From: Rhodococcus sp. 14-2470-1b | Lineage (GTDB): Bacteria > Actinomycetota > Actinomycetes > Mycobacteriales > Mycobacteriaceae | Direction of reading: 5' to 3' | Length of the DNA: 64,000 bases | Assembly (NCBI RefSeq): GCF_002259415.1 | Contig: NZ_NPFY01000028.1 | Location: 176,978-240,977 of the forward strand | Shown here: piece by piece, positions 44,132 to 52,646 of the stretch | Layout: every line of letters begins with the position of its first letter | Position numbering within the stretch: position 1 is the stretch's first letter | Made by a program: the position numbers and the translations under genes | Notes under the pieces: model-generated | The model's database searches: none | What the model was told of the DNA's origin: nothing | Seen by the model: the letters and a program-made list of their open reading frames with translations, nothing else

Positions 44132-44554
44132 GTGGTCGCCGCGGCGGACGCTCAGAACTACGCTCAGAAACTTGGAATCACCCGCGACTTGGTCGTTCAG
44201 GAGCTGGGCTGGGACGAGGACACAGACGACGATCTGCGGGCCGACGTAGAGGACACCATCGGCGGTGAAACCCTCGACGAGGACTCCGACGAAGTCATCG
44301 ACGTGGTGCTGCTGTGGTGGCGCGACGGCGACGGTGATCTGGTCGATGCACTGATGGACGCCATCGGTCCGTTGTCCGACGACGGATTCGTCTGGGTCCT
44401 CAGCCCCAAGACCGGCCTCCCCGGCCACGTCGAGCCCAGCGAGATCGCCGAGTCCGCCCCCACGGCGGGACTGACTCAGACGTCGGCCGCCAACCTCGGT
44501 GACTGGATCGGCAGCAGGTTGGTGCAGCCGAAGACTCGCGCGGTCAAGCGCTAA
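44132..44554 (+). CDS. DUF3052 family protein
   Basis: A 140-residue acidic actinobacterial protein (DUF3052): AQKLGITRDLVVQELGWDED, TIGGETLDEDSDEVIDVVLL and VWVLSPKTGLPGHVEPSEIA. Function unknown. Start GTG 44132 is strongly supported by AAGGAGG 8 nt upstream (44117-44123); the frame extending to 43991 crosses the promoter of the divergent aceE and should be disregarded. ahpE follows after 28 bp, as in Mycobacterium, so the two are probably co-transcribed. Confidence 0.9.
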   Translation: MVAAADAQNYAQKLGITRDLVVQELGWDEDTDDDLRADVEDTIGGETLDEDSDEVIDVVLLWWRDGDGDLVDALMDAIGPLSDDGFVWVLSPKTGLPGHVEPSEIAESAPTAGLTQTSAANLGDWIGSRLVQPKTRAVKR

Positions 44555-44582
44555 CGATCCGTCGACAAGGAAGTTTGATTCC

Positions 44583-45047
44583 ATGCCACTCGAGGTGGGC
44601 GCGGAGGCGCCGGACTTCACCCTCAAGGATCAGAACAATCAGGACGTCACGTTGTCCTCGTACCGAGGCGACAAGAACGTGCTGCTCGTGTTCTATCCAC
44701 TCGCCTTCACCGGCACGTGCCAGGGCGAGCTGTGCAAGGTTCGCGACGAACTGCCCAAGTTCGAGAACGACGACACCGCGATCCTTGCCATCTCGGTCGG
44801 TCCACCGCCGACGCACAAGATCTGGGCAGCAGAACAGGGGTACACATTTCCCCTGCTGTCCGACTTCTGGCCACACGGTTCCGTCGCACAGGCCTACGGG
44901 GTGTTCAACGACAAAGCAGGCTTCGCCAACCGCGGAACCTTCGTCATCGACACCGACGGCATCATTCGCTTCGCCGAGATGAAAGAGCCCGGCGAAGCGC
45001 GTGACCAGACCGCTTGGGAGACAGCCCTCGGCACAGTCCGTACGTGA
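44583..45047 (+). CDS. ahpE: Peroxiredoxin AhpE
   Basis: A 154-residue thioredoxin-fold peroxidase that reduces peroxides and peroxynitrite. The peroxidatic cysteine is Cys46 in PLAFTGTCQGELC; a second Cys51 lies five residues on, where the M. tuberculosis protein, as I recall it, has no Cys, so an intramolecular disulfide is possible. Arg near the end (ANRGTFVID) completes the site. ATG 44583 has GGAAG about 7 nt upstream. Its TGA (45045-45047) lies inside a palindromic repeat that may act as its terminator. Confidence 0.93.
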   Translation: MPLEVGAEAPDFTLKDQNNQDVTLSSYRGDKNVLLVFYPLAFTGTCQGELCKVRDELPKFENDDTAILAISVGPPPTHKIWAAEQGYTFPLLSDFWPHGSVAQAYGVFNDKAGFANRGTFVIDTDGIIRFAEMKEPGEARDQTAWETALGTVRT

Positions 45048-45090
45048 GTGGAAATGTAGGCGATAGCCGACATTTCCACTCACGTGGGCT
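45042..45090. repeat. Palindromic repeat, copy B, at the ahpE stop
   Basis: ACGTGAGTGGAAATGT at 45042-45057 pairs perfectly with 45070-45085, with a further GGC/GCC pair inside. GTGGG follows the right arm. It contains the ahpE stop codon and is related to copies A and C. Confidence 0.85.
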
Positions 45091-45166
45091 GACCTGCGGA
45101 ATTGTAGATTCCCGGCGGACAGGATAAGTTTTTCTCCGTGTTCCGGTGGCTCGGTCATCGGAATCC

Positions 45167-45238
45167 GGGCGTATAGCTCAGCGGTAGAGCTCTGGTTTTA
45201 CACACCAGCGGTCGGGGGTTCGAACCCCTCTGCGCCCA
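45167..45238 (+). tRNA. tRNA-Val (TAC)
   Basis: Acceptor arm GGGCGTA pairs with TGCGCCC (45231-45237) with one G-U pair. The anticodon loop gives TAC, the T arm is GGGGGTTCGAACCCC, the discriminator is A at 45238, and CCA is encoded at 45239-45241. Confidence 0.95.
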
Positions 45239-45363
45239 CCACACAATTCGTCGATCGTCTGGGTTCGGCGACGCAAGCTCGTCGCGATAGCAGCAAGGTC
45301 AGTGCAAACAGTCGGCCTCCGCGGGTAACCACGAGACAGTCCGAGTTCCTAACGTTCTGGTGC

Positions 45364-46953
45364 ATGAAATGGTTTCTTCCGCCAGCCGTCGGATCGGTGT
45401 TGCGACGGTCGGCACTCTATTCGACGCTCGGTGTCGGCTGTGCAGCCGCGGCGGGTCTGGCGACCGTTGCTGCGTTGACGAGCATGGTCTGGCTGCTCCG
45501 AAATCCGACGCAGTGGAGCGCCTCTGTAGTCGCCGCATTCCTCGTGACGGGTGCGGGATTGTCTGCAGCGTCGTCGTGGTTCTCGCACTGCGCCGAGGCA
45601 AGATTCGCAGCAACCTTGCGACGACGGCTCGCTCGGCATCTCGTTCGGTTACCGTCACGAACGCTTGCGCGATACGACGGAGATCGCCTCCGCCGACTGG
45701 TGTCCGACGATGTCACTGCACTGCATCACCTCGTTGCGCATGCGCCGTCCGAAACAGTGACGCTGATCGTGGTTCCAGTCGCCTCCGTTTTCGCGCTCGT
45801 ATCCATCGCCGGGCCGACAGCGGTTCTGGTGCTGTTGCCCGGAGTCGCTGCGGCGCTTTTCTATTCGACCGTGGTCGCGAAGCTCGGCCACCGCCACAGC
45901 GCCGAGCAGGGGCGTGTCATGGCGCAGATAACCACCGCAGTCGACGACTACGCCCGCGGCATCTCCGTGCACCGCATCTACGGTGCCAGCGGCGGTGCTG
46001 CCGCCGAATACGCTGTCGCTACAGTTCAATTCACCCGCGGGATGGTCGGATGGGTGTCCAAGGTCGCGACGCCGGCCGCGCTCGCGTCAGCGCTCCTGCA
46101 GGCCACAGTGACATATGCCGTTGCCTACGCAGTCGGGTTCGGCAGCGGCACCGAAGTGTTGGCCGCGCTGCTCCTCTTCGGGCTTGCCGCCGTGACGCCG
46201 GCACTGCGACTCGAACACGGATTGGATTACATCTGGGCCGGCCGAGCCGCCGGTGGACGGCTCGCAGACCTCCTCGACGAGACCCCGTTGCCATCCGGTG
46301 CAACCTGGGACGACCAGCGAACCGGCGGAGCCCTACGGGCGCAGGGAATCACGGTGAACTCGGGGGAGCGTGCCGTCCTCGGCGGCCTGACGCACACGTT
46401 CGAGCAGTCCGCTGTGACTGCCGTAGTCGGTCCGAGCGGCTCGGGAAAATCGACTCTGCTCCGTGTTCTCGCTGGGTTCGACGTCCAGGATGCAGGCTCG
46501 GTCACTGTTGGAGGAGTCGACGTGTGGAAGTTGATTCAACAGTTCCGACACCGATCTGTCTTCTACGTTCCGCAGGGCACGGATGTCCTGCAGACCTCGG
46601 TGCGCACCGATCTGCGGCTGACCGCCCCCGACGCTCCGGACGGGTGCTTGCTCGGGGCTCTGGCGTCCGCCCAGTTGAACGTCGATCTCGACACCGCGGC
46701 GCACGAACTGTCCGGCGGTGAACGGCAACGTCTTCGTCTCGCACACGCGTTCCTGACCAGCGCCCAGGTCATTCTGTTGGACGAACCGACCAGTGCGCTC
46801 GACGGGGTGACCGCCAGGGCGGTGTTCGCGAGCATTCGGAATCTGGCTCACCGAGAAGGGAAAACAATAGTGTTGGTCACGCACGACCTCGCCTTGGCCG
46901 ACCATGCCGACGATCGCGTCGACCTCGGTGCTCGACAGGTGGTGTCCGAATGA
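45364..46953 (+). CDS. ABC transporter, fused membrane and ATPase domains (subunit 1)
   Basis: A 529-residue half transporter: six membrane segments (about 1-290) and an ATPase domain with Walker A VGPSGSGKST, signature LSGGERQRLRLAHAFL, Walker B VILLDEPTSALD and H-loop VLVTHDLA. It overlaps the next subunit by 4 bp, so they form a heterodimer. The exporter-type fold is shared by siderophore importers IrtAB and YbtPQ. The adjacent iron-siderophore-type binding lipoprotein and AraC regulator favour iron uptake; export of a siderophore or peptide remains possible. ATG 45364 has a weak ribosome site. Confidence 0.88.
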   Translation: MKWFLPPAVGSVLRRSALYSTLGVGCAAAAGLATVAALTSMVWLLRNPTQWSASVVAAFLVTGAGLSAASSWFSHCAEARFAATLRRRLARHLVRLPSRTLARYDGDRLRRLVSDDVTALHHLVAHAPSETVTLIVVPVASVFALVSIAGPTAVLVLLPGVAAALFYSTVVAKLGHRHSAEQGRVMAQITTAVDDYARGISVHRIYGASGGAAAEYAVATVQFTRGMVGWVSKVATPAALASALLQATVTYAVAYAVGFGSGTEVLAALLLFGLAAVTPALRLEHGLDYIWAGRAAGGRLADLLDETPLPSGATWDDQRTGGALRAQGITVNSGERAVLGGLTHTFEQSAVTAVVGPSGSGKSTLLRVLAGFDVQDAGSVTVGGVDVWKLIQQFRHRSVFYVPQGTDVLQTSVRTDLRLTAPDAPDGCLLGALASAQLNVDLDTAAHELSGGERQRLRLAHAFLTSAQVILLDEPTSALDGVTARAVFASIRNLAHREGKTIVLVTHDLALADHADDRVDLGARQVVSE

Positions 46954-48539
46954 GAACCGACTCGTCGCCGACGATCAGACGGCGCCTCCTCGCTGCCGGT
47001 GGAGGCTGGATTCTCGTCGCAGTGGGCGAGGCCGCTGCCTACTCCCTTCTGGCCGCGGCCATCGTGCATGACTGGTCTCCTCGGACGGTGATCATCTCGG
47101 CAATGGCGTCGACCGCACTCACCATCGCCATGACCCGTGCGGGTTATCTGACCGGGGCGCGCCTCGCCGGCGACCTCTACAGCCGTGTGGGTACCGCTCT
47201 GGCCAGGGCGAAGTTGTCCTGGTTCACCGACGGCAACCGAGCGCTCGTGTCGACGGTCGCCAGTCGATCTATCCCGACTTTGATGGCCGTCCCTGCACAT
47301 CAGATGCAGACCTACATCGTCGCGCCGCTGGTTCCACCGTTGCTGATGCTCGGCGTCGGCGTGGTCCTCGGGTGGACGACAGCGGTGTTCGTCGTCAGCT
47401 TGTTGGCTGTCGCGTTCGTGGTGCAGGCGTTTGCGCAGCGATGGCTCGCTGCCGTCGATGCAGTTCGGCATCGAGCGCACTCCACGGCCGCTGCTTCCGT
47501 GCTGACCCTGATCGATCATCTCGAGATTCTGCGCTCCACTGCGGGCCCGACGGGTGCCGTCGCCGGCCTCGAGCAGTCCTGGCTCGAACAGGAGACCGCG
47601 ACGAACGCGACAACGACCGCAGCCGCACGAGCCTCGTTCGTGTCCGCGCTCGCTACCGCGTTGCCTACGATCGGCGTCGCGATGTACCTCGTCGTCGTCG
47701 ACGCCGGGGCCGTCGGATCTCTTGCAGCGATACTGTTGACCCTCCGCGCGTCCGCACCGATCGACTCACTGGCGGCGGCGGGTGTCGGAACAAGTGACCT
47801 ACGCAGCACCGTTGCTGACTATCGATCGGTGGTCTCGGCACCTTCGCTTCCGGAACCGGTCGTGGCAGACCACCCGCGTCCGACCGGTCACTCGTTGGAC
47901 ATCGTGAACGTGACGGTGGCACCCGGTACGAATCCGGTGACCATGTCGGTACCGGAGGGGACTCGTGTCGTGGTGCGCGGCCGTTCTGGAACGGGCAAGA
48001 GCACGCTGCTCGGTCTGATGATGCGCTTCGACGATCCGCGGTCCGGTTCGATCACACTCGGAGGCGTGCATCTAGGGGACATGGCTTTTCACACTCTTGC
48101 TCAGTCGTTCGCCTACGTGTCGCAGAACACGGTGGTGTTCACCGGGACGTTGGCGTCGAACATTCGTCTCGCTCGACCCGAGGCGTCGGATGCCGAAGTG
48201 GAACGCGCAGCACGAATGGCGATGTTGTCGGACGTGATAGACCGGTGTGACAACGGAATTCATCAATTCGTCGGGAACGCAGGCGGCGCGTTGTCGGGTG
48301 GGGAGCGACAGCGTGTCGACATCGCGCGAGCGTTGCTCGCGGATGCCGACGTGCTCGTCCTCGACGAGGCGACGTCCGCGCTGGACGGCGCGACAGAGGC
48401 CGCAGTGGCAGATGCGTTGATCGCAAAAAGGTGCAGTCTCGTTGTCGTAACGCACGGAAGCAGCCGTATATGGCGACCCGACGCGGTGGTCGACCTGACG
48501 CGGAGCGGTGAGGAGACGGCCTCCGCGTCAGGCCGATAG
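46950..48539 (+). CDS. ABC transporter, fused membrane and ATPase domains (subunit 2)
   Basis: A 529-residue partner with the same layout: membrane part to about 300, then Walker A GRSGTGKST, a Q-loop in VSQNTVVFTG, signature LSGGERQRVDIARALL, Walker B VLVLDEATSALD and His in VVVTHGSS. Both composite ATP sites therefore look competent. The start overlaps subunit 1 (ATGA). It ends 11 bp from the convergent binding-protein gene, closing the locus. Confidence 0.88.
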   Translation: MRTDSSPTIRRRLLAAGGGWILVAVGEAAAYSLLAAAIVHDWSPRTVIISAMASTALTIAMTRAGYLTGARLAGDLYSRVGTALARAKLSWFTDGNRALVSTVASRSIPTLMAVPAHQMQTYIVAPLVPPLLMLGVGVVLGWTTAVFVVSLLAVAFVVQAFAQRWLAAVDAVRHRAHSTAAASVLTLIDHLEILRSTAGPTGAVAGLEQSWLEQETATNATTTAAARASFVSALATALPTIGVAMYLVVVDAGAVGSLAAILLTLRASAPIDSLAAAGVGTSDLRSTVADYRSVVSAPSLPEPVVADHPRPTGHSLDIVNVTVAPGTNPVTMSVPEGTRVVVRGRSGTGKSTLLGLMMRFDDPRSGSITLGGVHLGDMAFHTLAQSFAYVSQNTVVFTGTLASNIRLARPEASDAEVERAARMAMLSDVIDRCDNGIHQFVGNAGGALSGGERQRVDIARALLADADVLVLDEATSALDGATEAAVADALIAKRCSLVVVTHGSSRIWRPDAVVDLTRSGEETASASGR

Positions 48540-48550
48540 AAGATTTCGAG

Positions 48551-49615
48551 TCAGACTGCGGCGGACACCAGCGGGAGTATGTGGTCTGCGGCCCATGCGT
48601 TCCCGATGGGTCCGCCGCTCGTCACTGCCCACAACACATCGCCACCGTCCGGAGTGAGCGGTGGTACCTGGGCGAAGTGACCAGTCGACACCGACTGCAG
48701 CGTGTTGAACAGCGGACTCTCGACCAACTGCTGGTATTCGGCGTCAGAACTCGCGCTGCTGCGGCCGAGGATCAAGACGTCCGCGTCGATCGAGCTCATC
48801 AGTTCGTCGCTGACTTGTCGGACTGCCTCGAAAGGCTTGGCCAGCGGATTGGGTGCGAAACCGAGCTCGAGCAAGAAGGATTCGGGCGCAGACTCCGGTT
48901 GCGAGAAGTACTGCAGACCGGTTCCTGTGCCGTACCAGATTGCCCACGTCGCAGTCCGTCCCGCGAACTGCGGATTCTGCTCGCGCACGGTCTCGAAGCG
49001 TGCTTCGTGCTCGTCGATCACCGCGGCGGCGGCACCGGGTAGATCCAACGCCTCTCCGAGGTCCACGATGGATTCCTGCCACGGAATCATCACCGATGAC
49101 GACGCTTCAGCGTTCGTGAGAACGGGTGCGATCTCCGAGAGTTGGTTGTAGTAGCCGGCCAAGTCGGCGCCACCCAGCCCCGCGTTCCATCCCACGGTCA
49201 CGATCAGATCGGGTTCGGAGGCAGCCACGGCCTCGACGGGGAGGCTACCGCCGACGGTGAAAGGGTATGTCGTCAGGTCAGTGGCGCCGTACGCGTCGAG
49301 ATATGCCGACGAGTCGCTGATCATCGACGACGCCAAGACCGGGGTCACGCCGAGGGCGAGTAGTAGCTCCGCGTCGATCGCATTCGGGACGACCGCAGCG
49401 ATGCGGGTGGGCCGGTGTTCGAGAATCGTTGATCCCCAGGGGGATTCCAAAGTGACTGGGTACTGGGTGTGTCCCTCGGCGGGAGGCATGGACGCGGGCA
49501 GACCGACCGGAACGGAATCGGGGGTGCCGCCGGAACACGATGTGAGCACGATGATCGCGGCGAGCGCGACGGCTGCCACCGTCGATCCATGGCGTAGGGC
49601 GCGTGAGCGCGACAT
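48551..49615 (-). CDS. Iron-siderophore-type substrate-binding lipoprotein
   Basis: A 354-residue FecB/FepB-like (class III) binding protein. The lipobox VLTSC places the lipidated Cys at residue 27, so it sits on the outer face of the membrane. The N-lobe has RIAAVVPNAIDAELLLALG and EPDLIVTVG; the long backbone helix and C-lobe end in ADHILPLVSAAV. It should capture ferric siderophores or a related chelate. It is divergent from the AraC gene, and the gap holds an iron-box-like palindrome. No FecCD-type permease is next to it, so the exporter-fold ABC pair is its likely partner. Confidence 0.88.
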   Translation of the reverse strand: MSRSRALRHGSTVAAVALAAIIVLTSCSGGTPDSVPVGLPASMPPAEGHTQYPVTLESPWGSTILEHRPTRIAAVVPNAIDAELLLALGVTPVLASSMISDSSAYLDAYGATDLTTYPFTVGGSLPVEAVAASEPDLIVTVGWNAGLGGADLAGYYNQLSEIAPVLTNAEASSSVMIPWQESIVDLGEALDLPGAAAAVIDEHEARFETVREQNPQFAGRTATWAIWYGTGTGLQYFSQPESAPESFLLELGFAPNPLAKPFEAVRQVSDELMSSIDADVLILGRSSASSDAEYQQLVESPLFNTLQSVSTGHFAQVPPLTPDGGDVLWAVTSGGPIGNAWAADHILPLVSAAV

Positions 49616-49657
49616 TGTTCTTCTTTCGATCAGTGGGGTCGGTGACGTAGAGCAAGG

Positions 49658-49676
49658 CGAGTAAGGCTATCCTTGG
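49658..49676. promoter_or_regulatory. Iron-box-like palindrome (IdeR/DtxR type)
   Basis: TAAGGCTATCCTT (49662-49674), with arms AAGG/CCTT, resembles the core of actinobacterial IdeR/DmdR boxes. It lies 43-58 bp before the lipoprotein ATG and before the AraC start, where iron-dependent repression of both would be expected. Assignment is by resemblance only. Confidence 0.5.
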
Positions 49677-49699
49677 TCGCACGGGTCGAGTCGCCGCGA

Positions 49700-49718
49700 A
49701 GTGCCAATTTCTTGCACT
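49700..49718. promoter_or_regulatory. Inverted repeat before the AraC-type gene
   Basis: AGTGC (49700-49704) and GCACT (49714-49718) lie 9 nt apart, about 30 bp upstream of the AraC start. It may bind the AraC protein. A related AGTGCAAA occurs before the ABC operon at 45301. Confidence 0.35.
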
Positions 49719-49747
49719 CGGCGGACACCGGAGCAACAGGAGCGGCA

Positions 49748-51064
49748 TTGACGAACTACCCGGTGATCCGCGTCGACGCCTCGATACCGCCTGTCGTCAC
49801 CCACGTCTTCACGACTGCGCGCGAGGCCGTTCTCTTCTGGGTTCTGTCGGGCGAGGCCGACGTGCACGTCGGAGGGCGTGTTCTGACTCTCGCTGCGGCC
49901 GAGGCGGTTCTGGTCCCCCCTGGACACAGATTCAAGCTCGACGTGGGGGCACACTCGATCGTCTTTCCGATTGCCGTACCGCGTGACGAGGTGCCTGCCA
50001 TCGAGAACGTGGTTCGACTGAGTGTCCGAGAGACGTGGCATGACTGGTTGGTTCACAGGTTCGCGAGATCTCTCGGATACATGCGAGGTGTGAGAACGAC
50101 ACCCGACGGCCTCACGGAACTTCTCTCGGGCGCCGCTTCCGCTCACGAAGCCGCCAACACTGTCGGCGCGCCACCGATGCCGACGTCGGCTGAGGCATTC
50201 GCCGTCGCGAAACGATTCGTCGACTCACCGGAACACGACGCGGACCTCGCCGAGCTGGCTCGCTCCGTTCACGTCGGAACCAGGACGCTGCAACGACAAT
50301 TCGTCGACGAAACCGGGTTGTCCTTGTCGCACTGGCGAGCCGCGGCACGTATTGCCGTGTCGGTCGAGCATCTCGCGTCGGGGCGCGACATCGGGTGGGT
50401 AGCGAATCGGGTGGGCTTCGCGACGGCTGGAGGGTTCACCCGGGCGTTTCGGCGTCACACCGGTCTCGCTCCGAGCGTGTTCGTCCGGTCTCGGGCCACG
50501 GACGGAAAGTTGTGCTCGACGTCGCTCGCTACCGACGTCACCATGTCTCCGGCCCCTGACGTACCCGGCGGTGAGACGTGGCCGCGGGTCAACGACTTTC
50601 ACGTTCTCGTCTGGGTGTACCGGGGGAGGGCGCGCTTCACGGTCGGGGGGAGGGTGGTCACGCTGCGCCGAGGAGACGCGATTGTCCTGCCGGCAGGTGT
50701 GCGCAACCGAATCGACACCGAACCCGGTTCGCTCGTGCTTCCGCTCGGGTCGAGGGACAGCCGAGTGCCGGACGCAGGGCGTCGATTCGACGCTGTTGTG
50801 CACTTTCCCCTCGAATCCGAGAGCTACCTTCTCCACACAGTCGTGGCCAACTACAGCCGGGTTCGTCCCGTCATGCACGACGAGCACAGACTGATCGATC
50901 TCGCGTGCAGATCCGCAGAGCCCGCGCTCGTGGGCGCCGCGCAGGACCGGATTCGAGGCGTGGTGAACACGAACCGTCGCCTCCGTGCACGAGAAACCGT
51001 CCGAAGACAAGCACCTGTGCGAGTGGGCACAGGATGCCGGCATCGACGCACGGGCATTACATGA
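49748..51064 (+). CDS. Doubled AraC-type regulator, end frameshifted
   Basis: The ORF contains a full AraC regulator: cupin-like sensor (about 10-85) and HTH pair (about 150-245, LAELARSVHVGTRTLQRQFV and WVANRVGFATAGGFTRAFRR). It runs on into a second sensor domain (about 265-350, FHVLVWVYRGRARFTVGG). After VVNTNRRLRARETVRRQ the frame turns to unrelated sequence and stops at 51064, while the second HTH continues in the +1 frame (50985-51299). This looks like a fused tandem duplication with a later frameshift or sequencing error. TTG 49748 has AGGAG 5 nt upstream. It probably controls the siderophore locus. Confidence 0.8.
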   Translation: MTNYPVIRVDASIPPVVTHVFTTAREAVLFWVLSGEADVHVGGRVLTLAAAEAVLVPPGHRFKLDVGAHSIVFPIAVPRDEVPAIENVVRLSVRETWHDWLVHRFARSLGYMRGVRTTPDGLTELLSGAASAHEAANTVGAPPMPTSAEAFAVAKRFVDSPEHDADLAELARSVHVGTRTLQRQFVDETGLSLSHWRAAARIAVSVEHLASGRDIGWVANRVGFATAGGFTRAFRRHTGLAPSVFVRSRATDGKLCSTSLATDVTMSPAPDVPGGETWPRVNDFHVLVWVYRGRARFTVGGRVVTLRRGDAIVLPAGVRNRIDTEPGSLVLPLGSRDSRVPDAGRRFDAVVHFPLESESYLLHTVVANYSRVRPVMHDEHRLIDLACRSAEPALVGAAQDRIRGVVNTNRRLRARETVRRQAPVRVGTGCRHRRTGIT

Positions 51065-51299
51065 CTGTTTCGTGCAGACCGTCGGGCAGACTTTTCCGCG
51101 TTGGCGGTCGCACGTTCGAATGACTCTGGCGCGCCGATATCTCGGTGAGGGCCGCACCGCCGGCGAGATCGCACGCCTGCTCGGGTATGCGCACTCGTCG
51201 GGCTTCACGAAGGTGTTCCACGAGACCCAGGGCATGACGCCGACCGAATATCGCAGGTACGGGTGGCGAGAATCCCGCGAAAGTGTGGTCCTGGCCTAG
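50985..51299 (+). pseudogene. Out-of-frame AraC DNA-binding domain
   Basis: This frame encodes a complete AraC HTH pair: DKHLCEWAQDAGIDARALHD, PRWRSHVRMTLARRYLGEG and EIARLLGYAHSSGFTKVFHE with TPTEYRRYG. It has no sensor domain; that lies upstream in the other frame. The frame is open from 50967, so the shift lies between 50967 and about 51000. GTG 50985 could start a separate 104-residue protein, but no ribosome site is visible. Best read as the 3' part of a broken double AraC gene. Confidence 0.75.
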
Positions 51300-51302
51300 A
51301 CG

Positions 51303-51920
51303 TCAGTCCGTCGGCTTCGTTGTTCCGGCGATGCGGTCCGCCAGACGCGCGCCCTCTTCGATGAAACGGCGACGCCCCAGCGTCGTGAAGGATCGGTCGT
51401 CGGACAGGAACGCCGACGCGAAAATCTCGATCTCGGAGATCGTCGCCACCGCGATGACTCCTGCTTCTGCAGCCGGCACTTTCCCTCTGACCTTCTTCGC
51501 GGCTGCCGCCAGGGCGGGAATCAGAACGAGCGCGTTCTCGCGCCGAATCGCCTCCACTTGCTGGCTGGCGCCGCGGGAGGCGACGAAATACACCGTTGCG
51601 GCTGTTCGGTTGTCGCCGAGCCACTTCACGAACGGCGCGACGAGTGCTCCCATTTGCCGCTCGGGAATCACGACCTCCGTTGCGATGCGTTCCACTTCGT
51701 TCACGTAGTCGGCGGCGAACTCCCGCAGGCCCTCCAGGAGAATTTCCTCACGCGAAGGGTAGTGGTAGTAGATGGCCGCAGATGTCATGTCGGCGGCGGC
51801 CGCGATGTCGGCGACAGTGATCGAATCAGCGGGTCGGGCGGCGAACAGTTCGAAAGCGGTGGAGACTATGACGCCCCGCCGCGACGGACGGTGAGCGGGC
51901 CGCTTGACTGTTGCCGACAT
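51303..51920 (-). CDS. TetR family transcriptional regulator
   Basis: A 205-residue TetR. HTH region at about 15-62: GVIVSTAFELFAARPADSIT, VADIAAAADMTSAAIYYHYP. The C-terminal ligand domain is helical. It is divergent from the TetR at 51987 and shares with it HRPSRR and the pattern of the HTH, so the two are related. The gap of 66 bp holds CACTAGTG (51949-51956), a perfect 8-bp palindrome. No enzyme or transporter is adjacent, so targets are unknown. It ends 3 bp from the AraC fragment stop. Confidence 0.9.
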   Translation of the reverse strand: MSATVKRPAHRPSRRGVIVSTAFELFAARPADSITVADIAAAADMTSAAIYYHYPSREEILLEGLREFAADYVNEVERIATEVVIPERQMGALVAPFVKWLGDNRTAATVYFVASRGASQQVEAIRRENALVLIPALAAAAKKVRGKVPAAEAGVIAVATISEIEIFASAFLSDDRSFTTLGRRRFIEEGARLADRIAGTTKPTD

Positions 51921-51986
51921 TCGATCTCCTCTGTAACGGGGTCATGCAACACTAGTGCTTCGGCGAACGAGAGGTGAGACTTCCAG

Positions 51987-52646
51987 GTGAGCGAGAAGGG
52001 GGCGGGCGTCGGCATGGGCAAGAAATCACCGCACAGGCCATCGAGGCGGCACGAGATCGTGTCGGCGGCAATCAAAGTCTTCGCAGCAAAGAGCTTCTCG
52101 GACGCGAGTATTCAGGACGTCGCGATCGAAGCGGACGTCGTTCCATCGGCCGTCTACTACCACTTCGCGGGCAAGGACGAGCTGTTCGAGCTGGCCATGC
52201 GGCAGGTGCTCGACATGGTCGACGCCGTCGTAGCCCAGGTTCGTGCCCAGGAGGGCGACGACGATCCGTCGCTCGAGGCGGTGATACTCGCCGTGTGGAA
52301 ATGGGTCGAGTCGCATCCCGACGAGTCACGCCTGCTGCACTACCATCTTCCCGGTGCCACGGCTGAGGCGTCGGTGCTACGACGTGAGTTCGAGGAAGCT
52401 CACGTGCAACGCGCATTCGAGTACCTGCCGCCCAGTCCCACACCACTCAGCCGGCGCGCTGCCGCGAGTCAGCATGCCACGCATACCCTGTCCACTCGCA
52501 CGCTCATCGAACTGCTGATGATCGTGCACGCCCTCCGCATGGACGAAGGTCCGTTGAGCAAGCACGCATCCAAGAGTTTGAGCCGTGCCGTGGTGACGGT
52601 CGGCCAACGCATCATCGTCGGCGCGGGGGCGGCTGACGATTCCTGA
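51987..52646 (+). CDS. TetR family transcriptional regulator
   Basis: A 219-residue TetR with HTH region HEIVSAAIKVFAAKSFSDAS, IQDVAIEADVVPSAVYYHFA and a helical C-terminal domain (WKWVESHPDESRLLHYHLPG). Start GTG 51987 (VSEKGAGVGM) or ATG 52014. Related to its divergent neighbour at 51303, so they may co-regulate each other. Its last 35 bp overlap the convergent DUF5313 gene. Confidence 0.88.
   Translation: MSEKGAGVGMGKKSPHRPSRRHEIVSAAIKVFAAKSFSDASIQDVAIEADVVPSAVYYHFAGKDELFELAMRQVLDMVDAVVAQVRAQEGDDDPSLEAVILAVWKWVESHPDESRLLHYHLPGATAEASVLRREFEEAHVQRAFEYLPPSPTPLSRRAAASQHATHTLSTRTLIELLMIVHALRMDEGPLSKHASKSLSRAVVTVGQRIIVGAGAADDS

Noticed and set aside
45042..45090. Copy B considered only as a simple terminator of ahpE
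   Set aside because: The same arms occur inside kdpB and after mmsA, so a repeat element explains it better, though it may still terminate transcription.
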